In this document: piece after piece, positions 53,065 to 64,000 of the stretch
Layout of the letters: every line of letters starts with the position of its first letter
Position numbering within the stretch: the stretch's first letter is position 1
Source of the DNA: Melampsora larici-populina 98AG31
Lineage: Eukaryota; Basidiomycota; Pucciniomycetes; Pucciniales; Melampsoraceae
Assembly (NCBI RefSeq): GCF_000204055.1
Contig: NW_006768768.1
Coordinates: forward strand, 2,007,088 to 2,071,087
DNA: 64,000 nucleotides
Direction: 5' to 3'
Translations under genes and position numbers: made by a program
The notes under the pieces: generated by a model
What the model was told of the DNA's origin: nothing
Seen by the model: the letters and a program-made list of their open reading frames with translations, nothing else
The model's database searches: none

Positions 53065-53945
53065 ATCACACGTCAAACAGGAAACCGTGAAAATCCCCAG
53101 TTCTCTAAGCAAAGTCGGAATGAAAAACTATACGAGTCAAACAATCTATGGGGTTTCTTGGCCAAATGCTGATGTCTGGACTCCCAATGATTTATTCCCT
53201 GATTCATACCTTGTTATTTAACAAAGAGATGATGACAAAAATGTTTCAAATCGTTACAGCCAGTGACCCAGGATCCGTCATCAGGCCATGTCATTATCTC
53301 CTCACCTCATGACCTAACCAAATGAAAAGTCAATCAATATTTGCCCTCATCCACTTTCTTCATGTTTCCACTCTGGTCCCATGACCATGGAAGCTTGTAG
53401 CTCACGTTTAAGGATCATTTAAGACTTTTGAATCAAACAATATTGACATATTTGCCGATTAGACATTCGTCTTTTCTCAATCACCAAATAGCTGTCACTG
53501 TCCTGAGATCACAGGGCTGCAAGTAAATTGTCCTCCTAGGTGTTCAACATGTAAACTGAAGTCTATGAAGACCCAATCATAACTCAATCAAGAACTTCTT
53601 GATGATCGATTCATGAGCGCGCGCATATTTTCGCGAAGAAGCGGCATGTCATCAGGCAAAACTCACGTCACTCGAAAACACATCAATGTCAGCATGTGTG
53701 TATCAGATGTATCTTGTATCTTGGATTCGCGCTTTGATATTGCTACAAAACTTCAACACATCGTATGATAGGACATTCATCATTCCTGTTATGTTCATAA
53801 ATATCAATTTAAACATTCAAGATGTTCAACTTCGCTCAATTGGATGACAATTAACAACAACATCAATTTTTTTCTCAAGTTTGAATTTCATAAAGATTTC
53901 AACAAGACAAAAGTTAATGAGAATCAAAGAAAAGAATACATTGTG
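53065..53945. other. 3' flank, no gene seen
   Basis: Contains the duplicated CCCAGGATCCGTCATCA and ATCACAGGGCTGCAAG blocks; otherwise featureless. Confidence 0.45.
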
Positions 53946-54521
53946 TTATGATGGTCGAGGGTAAGAATCTTGACGACAAATTGGACACTTATAATCAGGT
54001 TTATTAACAATCAAGTCAGCCAAACACTCCTCATGAATCCTATGAGCAGGATGACACCTCAACCGAATGTATGGTTTTCCAAGCAGAAACCCATCAATAC
54101 AAACCGAACAATCGTCTATCCCAGACCCCACTTGAACCACTGAACATGTCATCATACAATGAGTAAATTCCCAAAGACTCCACCATTCATCTGTTAGAGG
54201 TAGAGGAAGATAATGAGCCATTGTAGGATCCATTCCAAAGTTTAAAGAAATCCTTTCAAGTTGTTGGAAGTACAGCTCGAGTGATCTTTCCTTTGAAATC
54301 CATGCTTCATGATGATCTTCTTGCCAATTATCGAGTTGCTCTATCTTATTCTTCTCAGCCTGTGTAGTTAACAAGTTAAAAAGAAGACAAGGAACTCGTC
54401 GTGACCCGGCAATCTCGCTAGACGGTTGCGTTTGATCATATACGCTTTGAATGGATATGATGATTTTCAGGAGTTTCAATAAAGGGTCTTCAATTTGCTG
54501 GATTTGTTCGTTTTGATCCAT
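53946..54521 (-). CDS. RING-H2 zinc-finger protein, family member 3
   Basis: A single-exon gene of 191 aa from ATG 54521 (minus). It has a helical N-terminus with the family segment AHYLPLPLTDEWWSLWEF (about 98-115). The RING at about 140-184 has DCSVC, LRCHPAHRIHEEC (C-x3-H-x2-H-x2-C) and CPICRQ. All eight ligands are present, making this the best-preserved full-length member. The spacing C-x3-H, instead of the usual C-x-H of RING-H2 domains, is shared by the family. No signal peptide. E3 ligase function is assumed from the domain. Confidence 0.82.
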   Translation of the reverse strand: MDQNEQIQQIEDPLLKLLKIIISIQSVYDQTQPSSEIAGSRRVPCLLFNLLTTQAEKNKIEQLDNWQEDHHEAWISKERSLELYFQQLERISLNFGMDPTMAHYLPLPLTDEWWSLWEFTHCMMTCSVVQVGSGIDDCSVCIDGFLLGKPYIRLRCHPAHRIHEECLADLIVNKPDYKCPICRQDSYPRPS

Positions 54522-56371
54522 CTTGAAGATCTGTAAGTGTTAAGTAAATAATAAGTTGTTGTTAGAAATAAAATATAAATATTGTGATGTGTTAATGAGC
54601 TCAAGAATAATATCGTGGTATGTTGGTTGGTGAATGGTTTATTGTGAGGATTCAGGTAGACAAAAATGATCAATAGACCTTTCCACATGCTTTATATTGC
54701 AAACGAAGCTGATCCTTCTCAGACTCCAGCATTCAGAACTCGAAGAGAAGCTCAACAGCCCTACTTCAAGAAGCATGTAAGGGTTTTCTAGTCACCCATT
54801 TTGATTTTGATTTCGGACTTTTCCAGAATTTGATGAGGTTTGGAAAGCTGTGATACAAATGATACTTTTCATGATTCCTTTCATTGTCGTTTAATCTCCT
54901 TCAAGTAATATCACTTCATTGGCATATAGGCACAAAAATCAATATCAAGAGACCTTTCAAGCTTCAAGAACGTTAAAGAGACTCGTGTTTTGTAGATACC
55001 GTGCCTACCTCTTCCTCATGATCAAGATCCTAATATTTAAACGCTGACTCAAAAATTGAATCAAAAATCAATCTTGCGATCAAGAAAGACATGCCAAGCA
55101 CACTACTGACGTTACTGGCTCAACGGGGAGAAGACACTGAAGATTATGAAGCTTATAAGTGTTTTTGGTTTCCAAGCTTCAAACTGCTAGATTCGTGTTG
55201 TCTCGTTTGATTTGATTGGATTTGAGAGAAGTCAAATACTTAATTATGAATTGTTTGAAAATCTCAAAATTTCAAAAGGCCTTCGCCAGTTCAGTGTCAC
55301 AGACGTTTGCTTTTACGTGCCGTTTTGAATTTTTGCCAAAAATTCGATTGAGCTTCATTAGGATTGTTTAAAATGACCATCACTTTTCAAAAGCTTTCAT
55401 TAGACTCATTTTCTGCATTTTGCTCATATGAGCTCATTAGGATCCTAGAAACTCGGTTTGTGTCAAAGGTATGACTGGAAATCATCTTGCGCATGGCCTG
55501 TGATCCTAGCTGGATAGAAAGATGAGCGCCCGAGTCACACAAGATGCCATAGCATCTGATATTAATTTAAACTCTTTGTTTGTCGTAATCATCATTTGAA
55601 AGATGTCGATTATGTTTTATCAGAAAAACTGAAGAAAACTTATTCACATTTTTTCTAATAACACGAGCATTTATGAAGTGTCTTTCAAACAATATCCTAC
55701 TTGATTGCCTGCCTATCAATCTTTCTTCGTTGTCAGAAGGCTGACCAGGTCTAACGTAAGTGAGTATCAACACAAGTTGACATTGCTTTGATTTACTCCT
55801 GTGGTACGAGTATATGGCCAAGGAAACCAATATAATACGACCGTCTGATTATGGTAACGGGAATGAGCATAGCCTCCAATGACTTGGGAATCGACCATCA
55901 AATGCAAATCATCAATTCGAACTTTGAATAAATTATATTCTCGTATGAAGCTTCAATGATGGGAATCAAAAGAAATTGATACACTGCAAGTGGATCCTTG
56001 CACAAAATATAAGACAAAGTTAATTGATCTCCTTGAACCGTTCGGCTTGTATCCAACTCGACATACACAAGGATACTACTCGGATCAAAAGATTCCAAGT
56101 ATGTTGTATGTTGTTTTTGTATTTTGAGAAAGAGAGCGAGAAAGAGAAAGAAAGAGATCTGAGCAAATCAAGCTGTTATTGGTCAATGTGATGATTTGCA
56201 AGAGGCGGTGCAGAAGTCAAATGCTCCACTCAGCTCGGTACCGACCGATCAGAGTGAGTCTCGAGTTTAAGGAGTCAATCCAGCCTCAGCCTCTCAACAT
56301 CTCAACATCAGCATCAGCATCAGCCTCTCAACAGATATCCAAGATCAAACTATATCAAAACTTATCTCAAG
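54522..56371. other. intergenic, no gene seen
   Basis: AT-rich; minus-strand frames around 55.57-56.1 kb lack an ATG or motifs. A GA-rich microsatellite lies at about 56125-56160 upstream of the SH3 gene. Confidence 0.4.
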
Positions 56372-57526
56372 ATGTCATCAAGTTGGTCAAACCTATCATC
56401 CCAAGACAAAGTAAGTAACCATTCAAATCATCAACAAGAACAAAAACACACATTTTAACTTATTTCATGACTTGACGATATCCTGAACCACAGCAAGCAT
56501 TCTATTCAATCCTAGATGAAGTGAGTCATTCCTATCAATCAATCAATCAGGACCAATCAACTAAAGAAACCTCTTGAATTCAAAAAGTATTTCACCTCAA
56601 GACCCCATTTATTCCCACAACCTCACAACAACCCCAACAGCACCACCACCAATTCAAGTTCAAATGCATACAGTGCAGCAAGTTCAATAGCATCAACCCA
56701 TCCAGGTGTAGCAGCCTCAGCACTACGAGCCGCCGGAGTCCCAAAAAACGTAGCTAGCAGTAATAACGTCTCAACGGTTTCTAAATGGTCACAGAATCCA
56801 AAAGTAGTAGCTGCTAGTAGTAAAGTTAGTCAATTAGCTGGTAAATGGAATCCTAATGGACAATCTAATTCAGAACAAGATTCAACTTCTACGGATCATA
56901 TGACCAATGAATCTCAAGTTTCTAGTCATACTTCTCGTAAACCTGGTACTTTACCTAATGGATTACAGTCTTCACAGAAATTCATGGGTGAGCTTTTTAA
57001 ACTGATTCTATATTACTTAATCCTTAAACCCTGATTCTTGATCCTAATCTATTTTCATTTTCGATTTGATTCGATTTTTGATTTCATTAGGAGGTTTTGT
57101 TTCACAAGCAGAAAAAGATGCATTAAAGAGAAACCCTTCAGGTGTACTAGGTTCATCCCAACCCCAATCCCAAAAGAAACCAACATTCGATCCACCGCCG
57201 ATCCGAAAAACAGGTCCGATTCCCATTCCAACCCCATCACTTATCGAAACTGAACCACAAGAAGAAGAAGATGATCAAGAATGGGTGGTAGCTCTTTATG
57301 ATTTCGAAGGTAGTAGTGATCAAGATCTTTCATTTAAAGTTCATCAAGTCATCAAAGTCACTGAGCATAGTTGAGTGATCAGTTTTCCCCTTGTTGTGAC
57401 CTTATTTCCCATTTCTCACTAATGGATTGATTCATGTTTTTTTTAGTTTCAGATGATTGGTGGAATGGTCAAATTGATAATGGTCCAATCGGAATGTTTC
57501 CAAAAACTTATGTAAAACCTCTTTAG
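56372..57526 (+). CDS. SH3-domain protein
   Basis: Five exons: 56372-56410, 56494-56520, 56588-56987, 57091-57369 and 57447-57526; 825 nt, 274 aa. The N-terminal helix (SSSWSNLSSQDKQAFYSILDEYF without break over the first two introns; residues 2-24) is followed by a Ser/Asn-rich low-complexity region, a FVSQAEKDALKRNP segment (about 158-171) and a Pro-rich stretch. The C-terminal SH3 (about 210-274) has the ALYDFEG start, DLSF, DDWWNG and GMFPKTYV, i.e. a complete canonical fold split by the last intron. SH3 proteins of this size usually link actin patch or endocytic components; the exact orthologue is not identified. It converges on the cyclophilin gene. Confidence 0.85.
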
Positions 57527-58319
57527 AAAGAAATCCTTTGATTACTTTTTCTCATTGTTTTTATATAGAAATACGTTTGATTATATCTTGGTCGCTTTGA
57601 TTGTTTGTTTTATTATTTATTTTATCTCTTTGTAATACTGATTACTTATTACCCAAAAACTTTCAATTGAACTCAAGATGGGTCACCTTTTTAAGATCAG
57701 GTTTTAGTAAATAACAAACCAACCAGAAACCATCTAATTTATGCAAAGCATATATTCTAATCAAGAGACGTGCAATAAAGTAGCGATCTTTTCCTTCAAA
57801 TCTAAAATCAAAGCCTTCATCCTTCCTGTCCCTAACATCTCTCTTACCCTCAGCCTTTCTTGGTTAAGGGAACACAATCCTACCATCACCTGGCATTCAT
57901 AAGACGTGTTGGACCCCAGTCCTTGCCAAAGCCTCACTCAGGCGGGGAACAATAGTAAGTCACTCTTTCCTCTCACTTAAACCGGGGACAAATCTGGAGC
58001 TCTACGACGCTCAAAGTGGCTCACTCTTTTTTGACATCTTGTTCCGAATCTTACAAATTATTACTGCAAGCCTCAATATTGGTTCTTTTGTCTTCGAAAG
58101 TGCGGTCTTTCAAGAAATTGACGGTGCACCACTTCAATCCACTTAAAGAACATGGGGTGACAAACCAGTCGTCGTGGCTCCAAACTCAAAGCCTCTAATA
58201 TCAAGGGGCTGCAAGTCATTAGATTTAGTGTAATTTTTTGTACAACTTCAGCACTCTGCACTCTATAGTTCGTCAATCATCACACACTTCAAATCTCCCA
58301 CTCAAATGATATTTTCAAT
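57527..58319. other. intergenic between convergent genes
   Basis: 3' flanks of the SH3 and cyclophilin genes; no gene seen. Confidence 0.4.
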
Positions 58320-58379
58320 TCCAAGAACATAAAGAATAATCAATTCATTCCAAGAACATAAAGAATAATCAATTCATTC
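58320..58379. repeat. 29-bp tandem duplication
   Basis: Two direct copies of TTCCAAGAACATAAAGAATA plus nine bases, in the 3' flank of the cyclophilin gene. Confidence 0.8.
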
Positions 58380-58439
58380 CAAGACTTAAGGAAAAAAACC
58401 CTATAGACCAACTTTTTGGAAAAACCTTTGCCGAAATTC

Positions 58440-60178
58440 CTATCCAAACATTTTACCAAACGCAGCTCTTTCTTTTTTCTTTCTATTTTCAATCATTAAT
58501 TTAGTTTGATCTAATTCTTTTTTAATGACCAAATCATTCGGTTCAAGTTTTAAAGCTTCCATTAAATCTTTTACAGCTGATTCTTCTTCATTAACTAAAT
58601 TGGATGCAACTGCTCTTCTATAAAACGCTTTTGCTCTAAACATAACAAAAGAAAAAGTTATCCAGATCAGAATTGACTACAGGATGAAAGAAGTTTTTTT
58701 GAGGAGAGGGGGAACACAAACCTTTCAGAATTGGAAAGTTCTTTGTAAGTTCCTAACATCGATCGTTTGGTGGTATCCATTGGAGCATCTGTAGGATGAT
58801 GAGTATTTATAACTCTAGTGGAATATTTAATAGCTAATCTAGCGGATTCTTTTGATTTAGTTTTTTGTGAAGCTTTGATAAAAGCTAAAGACGCATTCAA
58901 GAGTAAAGAAACTCTCAAGTTGGTATATGATTCTACTTCTTGTGGTGTACAATCTGCTGGTAAAACAGGATGTGTATCAAGGTAAAGAATAGCCTAAAAG
59001 ATCATCATGATGTAATTGATCAGTTTTGGGGTTCAAAAAAGATATGTGGATGAGAAAAGAGTGTTCGGGTTTGGGAAAGGTAGGATTTACCTTGGCGTAT
59101 TTCTTACTGGCAATTTCAAATTCTCCATCCTTGAAAGCTTTCGTTGCAATCTCTTTTAGTTTAGTAGCAATCTTCATACACGTCTCAATATATTCGACTT
59201 TCTCATCATCCTATCGAAAAAAAAACCAAAAAAATAAGACGTCAGTAAGCCAAATTTAAGTTCTGGTATGATTTTTTTGTTTTTTTTGACTTACATCACT
59301 TGGTCTATCTTCCCATTCATCACCCCATTCATCAGCTTTAGATTTCTGAAACGAATCATCATTAGGATCGACAATTCCACAATCTTCAATAACAATCGAT
59401 TCGACCGGTACATCAGCTTTAGTAGGAGCATCTTCAATCATTCTAACAATCGATCGACCAGCAATAACTCTTCCAAAGACTACATGTTTGCCATCTAAAT
59501 GAGGTGTATGTACAGTGGTAATAAAGAATTGAGATCCGTTTGTTCCTGGTCCGGCATTTGCCATCGAAAGTAAAAAAGGTTTCTCGTGTTTAAGAATAAA
59601 GCTAGAACCATCAGATAAAAGGTTTAAGCAAAAGAAATGATTAGTGGTTTGTTGAAAGTTGGATTAGGAGTCAAACTTGACCAAAAGGATATTACTTTTC
59701 ATCTTCGAATTTTTCTCCATAGATTGATTCTCCACCTGTTCCATTTCCAGCTGTGAAATCACCACCCTACAGAAAAAGACTCGTGTCAATAATATATAAG
59801 ATCAGATGAATAAAAAAAGTCAATAGAACATACCTGGCACATAAAAGATTTAATAACCCTATGAAACTTACTACCCTTATAAGACAAAGCTTTACCCGAA
59901 AGTTTACTTTCTCCAACTTCACCTGTACATAGAGATTTAAAGTTTTGAGCCGTCTTAGGAACAATATCATCAAACAATTCAAACACCACTTTTCCAAGTA
60001 CGTTTGAATTGATACTGATCTCAAAGTAAACTTTGGGTCTTTGATGATTAGGATCGATTGGTTTGAATAATAAATCAGATGGAGTTGGTAGTTTTACTTC
60101 GGGTTGGGTTTCTGCTTCGAATGGGTCGGTTGTTTGAGATATGGTCGATAGGTCCAGTGGTGGATCCCATTCGGACAT
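58440..60178 (-). CDS. CPR6: cyclophilin-40 type peptidyl-prolyl isomerase with TPR domain
   Basis: Accelerates cis-trans isomerisation of prolyl bonds; Cyp40 proteins are Hsp90 co-chaperones. Six exons: 60178-59834, 59766-59696, 59601-59295, 59210-59091, 58993-58722 and 58635-58440; 1311 nt, 436 aa. An N-terminal extension of about 47 residues precedes the cyclophilin domain (VYFEISINS...). Catalytic and binding residues are visible: [24 protein letters not shown] and [10 protein letters not shown]. His replaces the Trp of small cyclophilins, as is known for Cyp40. [10 protein letters not shown] linker leads to TPR helices (about 255-436), including a [11 protein letters not shown] repeat used for Hsp90 contact. 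The name CPR6 follows the yeast orthologue group; CPR7 is an alternative. Confidence 0.92.
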
Positions 60179-60904
60179 GATTGGTATTTTTGAGGCGGTT
60201 TACTAGGAATCTTTCTCTTCTAGTCTTTGAAGGTCTTATATAGATATTTCGAAATGTATGATAAAACTCTTTGATCGATTGTCTCTCTTTAAGGAAGGAT
60301 GTCTATAAGTACCTTGAAGTGTTTTCTGATGAAATTGTTCTTTGAGTCAAATCCAGAACTTTCGATCAATTTCTAGAACTCACCCCGGACCGAGTCTCAC
60401 TTTGGGACCGCACTCACCCCGGGCTTAATGAAGTAAATTGTGACTCAAAAAATGCTCAACTCAGATCACACGCCAGTTGCTCGGCCATTGCAGATATTGT
60501 GGAATAACACCATATGAAGATTTATTTCATCCCAAACATAAGCTTCGAAAGGTGTCAAAACAACAAGAAAAGTGTTTCCCTTTCCTCACCTCTGGGTTTC
60601 AAATAATCGAAAAGCTTAGGAGGATGAATGAAGGAAAACGGTTCAGAGGGATACATGACAATCGGACAAAGAGCTTGGAATATCTTGTCTAGATCCAAGT
60701 TTGAGAAGACACAAATACAAATCAAGAGCAACCATTTTATGCTGGAATCCTATCCAGAGGATTGTAACCACTTGAAATCCAGAAACTATTGGCCTGTTTA
60801 TCACAGTGATGTACCAAGACTATTTCTCACTGCATGGAATTCAGGTAGTTGGGATATCTGATCGCACTATTGGCACATTTGCTGTTTGTTCCAACCCAAG
60901 TACA
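60179..60904. other. intergenic, no gene seen
   Basis: Upstream of cyclophilin-40. A CTCACCCCGG motif is repeated near 60382 and 60406; otherwise featureless. Confidence 0.4.
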
Positions 60905-61771
60905 TCAAAAGAACTGACTTGTTGTAAATTTGGTTTCTCTCTGGTTTGTTACAAACTTCTTACTATCCTGTGCTGGTTTTTTCGTCCTACCCATCGTTAG
61001 CAAAGCCACCGACCTCAACATTGCCCAGTATCTAGAAGAATAATGTTTCACATCATTATACACATGACCTCCATATTCAGAAACGATGTTCCGATGATCA
61101 CGAAGTCTTCTTGAAACTTTTATATACTCTTTCCATGCCTTTTCCATAGCAGCTTCAGCTTTAGGTAACAGGTCTGATGGTGGAGTAGGATTAGCTTTGA
61201 TGAGTTTCCAATGTTCTAGACAGTGTTGATAGTTATTATATGATAATTTCCAAGGTTGATCAGGTTCAAGGTATTTGTGGGTTTTCTCCCACTCATCGAC
61301 TAAAACTACTAAACCACTCTCTAGTATGTATACATCTTTTCCATCTTCCTTAAGCCTTAGTATGGGTATATTTCTTGAATGACGTGATGAAGTTGATTCG
61401 GGAGGGGAATGATCCTCATTTGGTTTTTTAAAATCAATAAATTGACTATAGCTTTCAGGAGTAATACAAGGATGATGGTTGTCTGATTCATCTAAAGGTA
61501 AGATCCCATTATGACGATAATTTTGGATTTCTTCATTCAATTCCTTAAAAGCGATTTCTTTAGCTTCTTTTGCTTTGAGTGTTAATCCTTGAGGTGCGTA
61601 TGGATAATCTTCAATAGCTCGCCATTGTTCAACACATAGTTGATAATTGTTGTTTGCTAGTTGGTACTTTACAATATCACATTCCTTGATATATTTCTCT
61701 GGTCCAAAGTTTAAAAATTCCATAAGATGTAAAATGAGAATTGTAGACCATATAAATAAGATTTTTAACAT
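60905..61771 (-). CDS. secreted protein with an internal repeat (unrecognised)
   Basis: A single-exon ORF of 288 aa from ATG 61771. A hydrophobic N-terminus (LKILFIWSTILILHLMEFL) looks like a signal peptide. Two related units of about 50 residues are visible: NNNYQLCVEQWRAIEDYPYA and following (about 40-90), and YNNYQHCLEHWKLIKANPTP and following (about 177-228). Both continue with a Pro, then a KAxxAxExAxKE helix. The linker between them is Ser/Pro-rich and charged. There are only a few cysteines. No known domain. The secreted nature and lineage-type sequence would fit an effector or cell-wall protein; this is inference. Confidence 0.7.
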   Translation of the reverse strand: MLKILFIWSTILILHLMEFLNFGPEKYIKECDIVKYQLANNNYQLCVEQWRAIEDYPYAPQGLTLKAKEAKEIAFKELNEEIQNYRHNGILPLDESDNHHPCITPESYSQFIDFKKPNEDHSPPESTSSRHSRNIPILRLKEDGKDVYILESGLVVLVDEWEKTHKYLEPDQPWKLSYNNYQHCLEHWKLIKANPTPPSDLLPKAEAAMEKAWKEYIKVSRRLRDHRNIVSEYGGHVYNDVKHYSSRYWAMLRSVALLTMGRTKKPAQDSKKFVTNQRETKFTTSQFF

Positions 61772-63406
61772 TTTTCATAGAGTGTATGATGATCTGGTTG
61801 ACAGGATTGTAGTAGAGAATGTCGGATCAACTCTTCATATCTATGCATGTGATACTTAATTTCTAAATGCACCCCACAATCTTGGAAAATCACCATGTCG
61901 CACATTAAAGTAAGAAGAACTCTTACAACTCTCTAATCACCTCATCTTGCCGCAGAAACGGGTTTCATGCATGTGTTCAGAATTGAGTTTTGTGTTCAGA
62001 TTATTTTAGTTTCAATTTTGACCTGATGATTCTCAATCAGAACAGTCAAGATAACATATGATGAAAGTACTTGGTAAGGTGAAGACAATTACGAATTTTG
62101 CCTCGCACATTTGAATTCTACTCAGCTCACAAGTCAATCCCTCACTATTTATTTTATGTCCGGGGTCATCTCATTCCCATCGAATTTACTATCCTTATGG
62201 CCTCTGTCAAACGGCGCAACCAAAATTGTGTCAATGGGAGGCGCGAAACTCGGACGGTGAAATCCATGACCAAGTTCGGTGTTTTAGATTCATACAAACG
62301 GGTCTTCCGTGGTGGCATTGCCAAGATTTCTGATTGACTGCTATGCCCCCCGCACGTGATACATGATCACTTTGTTATGTGTACACGACTGCACCACAGC
62401 AGGTCACGTGATTGTACAGGTGTTGTAGTCATATCTTGTTCTACCCGGGCGTCACGCTCACACCCGGTGCCACGAAGCCTCGTGGCCCCCTAAAGGGGCG
62501 CATGGCGAGGGCGAGGGCGCAGGCCACGCCCTGGCCTTCGCCCCGAGCCACATGTGGCCTTTGCAGGGCGGCCTCCGGGTGCCCCACATCCAATAACGAG
62601 TCTGATCAACAAAGAAGAGACTTTCATGAAGACGATCGATCGAAGTTGAACCTATCGATTGTTTTCATTCTGGAATGGTTGATAGGGAGCTTCTCATCCC
62701 TCATACACTTCTTTAACAGCTTCACATCTTCTGAGGGACTGAACATCATTCTTGAACCTTTGCTATTCCAAAGTATGAAAAGATAGCATAACTTTTGTTT
62801 GACTTTTAATGAAATCATCTATTGTTCTCTAATCGTTCTACCTAAATTAATCACAGCTTGTATTTTTTCATTCTTTTAACAATCACTGGACCAAAAAACA
62901 TCATCTGTAACAATCAGAAATGAAGAAGTCTCATATCATTTCTATCTAGTTTCATCTTTCTTGAGAACATTCAACTCTCATGAATTTGAATGATGATGTG
63001 ACCATAACAAACCTGACTGATTTCAAATTACAGGCTTATGAGACAAATGAGATGAAATGTTTGTATTCGGTTCTCAGTGAGCTGGAGATCCTTGGTTAGC
63101 TTAAACTGAGGAATTTGATTCCAAACTTTTCATTTTCTTCTCAGTTGAAGAATGAGAGTTTTTTTGTACTGGACCGATAGAAAGCCCAACTTTAAAAGTG
63201 AGCTGAATGTTTTTTTAGAGGACATAGTTTGCATTGCAGAGAAATCAGAACAAAATATCTTAAGCATTTGAAAAGACTCTTTTTGAGCTAATTGAGGATA
63301 TAAAAACGACGTATTGAAAAGGTATGTAATTGAAGATCTGGCTCGTATTCCAGAGGCACTGATCGATTCGCTTCAAACTTGGAGAAAGACAATAGATATG
63401 TATAAA
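61772..63406. other. intergenic; GC-rich patch
   Basis: No gene recognised. A strongly GC-rich patch (about 62444-62590) stands out from AT-rich flanks; it starts with CCCGGGCGTCACGCTC and may be a degraded MITE, but no clean terminal repeat was found. Confidence 0.4.
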
Positions 63407-63997
63407 TTAGTTGAGGATATTCATCCAACTTTTCAAGCACACTTGCTCCATGAGAGTATCAGCCTTCATTGAGCATCTGTAATCGTCCATTACACGACCT
63501 GCATCTGAAAAGCAGCTTTCAGACGGAACACTGGTTGCTGGAATAGCGAGTATAGCTTGAGCAAGCTTGCTTAGGTGAGGGTACTCAAGGCAGTTGAGTT
63601 GCCAGTAACCTAATGGGGTTTGAGTTTGAGGCTCGCGTGACCGAGTGAGATATGATGTGATTTTGTCTCGAAGGTGAAAAACAGGACGAGAAGTTGAGGT
63701 TTCGCCAAACAGATCATCTGAGCTGAGATTTGGTTGATTAGGTTCAAATGACTCAATGGTGTCTGTAATTCCAAGACGAATACACTCGGTGTTGATGTGA
63801 TACTCCAGAGTATCACGCAATACAATGGTCAGACAGATTCCCTCAAGTTTGTTCCTGGGATCGAGAACTGCTGCTATGAGATAGGTGGGCTTCCTGATGG
63901 CATTGTTCCTGTAAAGGGTAAGTTTATCGTACATGGGCTTCAAAGCTGATCGGATACCAGGCATTACGTCTGAATCTGATGTGTTCATGGACTGCAA
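63407..63997 (-). CDS. hAT transposase, C-terminal part, cut by the window end
   Basis: The frame runs on beyond the right edge on the minus strand, so the start lies outside. The visible 196 residues contain the hAT dimerisation domain: GYWQLNCLEYPHLSKLAQAI, then LAIPATSVPSESCFSDAGRV and MEQVCLKSWM near the end. Upstream residues (YLIAAVLDPRNKLEGI) match the block before it in hAT proteins. The stop is at 63407. The catalytic Asp residues and the BED finger, if present, lie outside. Whether the copy is intact cannot be judged. Confidence 0.9.
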   Translation of the reverse strand: MQSMNTSDSDVMPGIRSALKPMYDKLTLYRNNAIRKPTYLIAAVLDPRNKLEGICLTIVLRDTLEYHINTECIRLGITDTIESFEPNQPNLSSDDLFGETSTSRPVFHLRDKITSYLTRSREPQTQTPLGYWQLNCLEYPHLSKLAQAILAIPATSVPSESCFSDAGRVMDDYRCSMKADTLMEQVCLKSWMNILN

Positions 63998-64000
63998 CGA

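Larger units (their letters stand above)
52130..53610. repeat. segmental duplication carrying secreted gene 2
   Basis: The counterpart of 47990-49860, in the same orientation about 4.1 kb away. The conserved blocks include promoter, gene and 3' flank. Confidence 0.65.

Noticed and set aside
1..64000. CRISPR array, tRNA or rRNA genes
   Set aside because: No regularly spaced direct repeats were seen, and I recognised no tRNA cloverleaf or rRNA segment; the sequence is a eukaryotic nuclear region.

Overview
The window looks like an AT-rich, intron-dense basidiomycete nuclear genome. Spliceosomal introns are short (about 50-100 nt), with GTRAGT donors and YAG acceptors. A rust fungus (Pucciniales, Melampsora-like) is my best guess. 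The reasons are the mix of Copia, Ngaro, MULE and hAT debris, the lineage-type small secreted cysteine-rich genes and the many paralogous genes I do not recognise. This placement is inference, not a database result.

Layout. 0-2.2 kb: 5'-truncated Copia polyprotein with a candidate 3' LTR. 2.2-2.5 kb: fragment of a RING gene. 3.3-4.5 kb: a minus-strand gene of an unrecognised family ('RKRTI family') and a decayed second copy. 6.0-6.6 kb: RING gene. 7.6-7.9 kb: inverted-repeat element. 8.27-15.29 kb: a structurally complete Ngaro-type tyrosine-recombinase retrotransposon with A1-B1-A2-B2 split direct repeats, carrying disabling lesions. 15.3-17.2 kb: two foldback elements, one holding a nested element. 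17.7-22.4 kb: tandem segmental duplication carrying two more RKRTI-family genes. 23.1-26.7 kb: housekeeping pair, RPN10 (minus) and ethanolamine-phosphate cytidylyltransferase (plus), divergently transcribed; both begin with tiny exons. 28-29 kb: hairpin elements. 30.9-34.3 kb: Zn2Cys6 transcription factor. 36.5-37.1 kb: RING gene. 37.8-42.1 kb: a cluster of MITE-like elements. 42.3-47.6 kb: a Mutator-like element with terminal inverted repeats of about 0.3 kb, whose transposase ORF runs on into an RTC4-like domain. 48.1-49.0 and 52.2-53.1 kb: two paralogous five-exon secreted proteins with ten conserved cysteines, on duplicated segments. 51.6-51.9 kb: a hAT-type MITE with a perfect 8-bp target duplication. 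53.9-54.5 kb: RING gene. 56.4-57.5 kb: SH3 protein. 58.4-60.2 kb: cyclophilin-40. 60.9-61.8 kb: secreted protein with an internal repeat. 63.4-64 kb: hAT transposase C-terminus running off the end.

The conserved genes serve ubiquitin/proteasome recognition, phosphatidylethanolamine synthesis, chaperone function and transcription, and show no operon-like logic. The most unusual content is accessory: the MULE-RTC4 fusion, the Ngaro element with an intron inside its RNase H, the atypical RING family, the RKRTI-motif family and the cysteine-rich secreted pair. Exon models were built by hand from splice signals and reading frame. Each full multi-exon model closes to a multiple of three; the MULE model does so only if one extra A is discounted.
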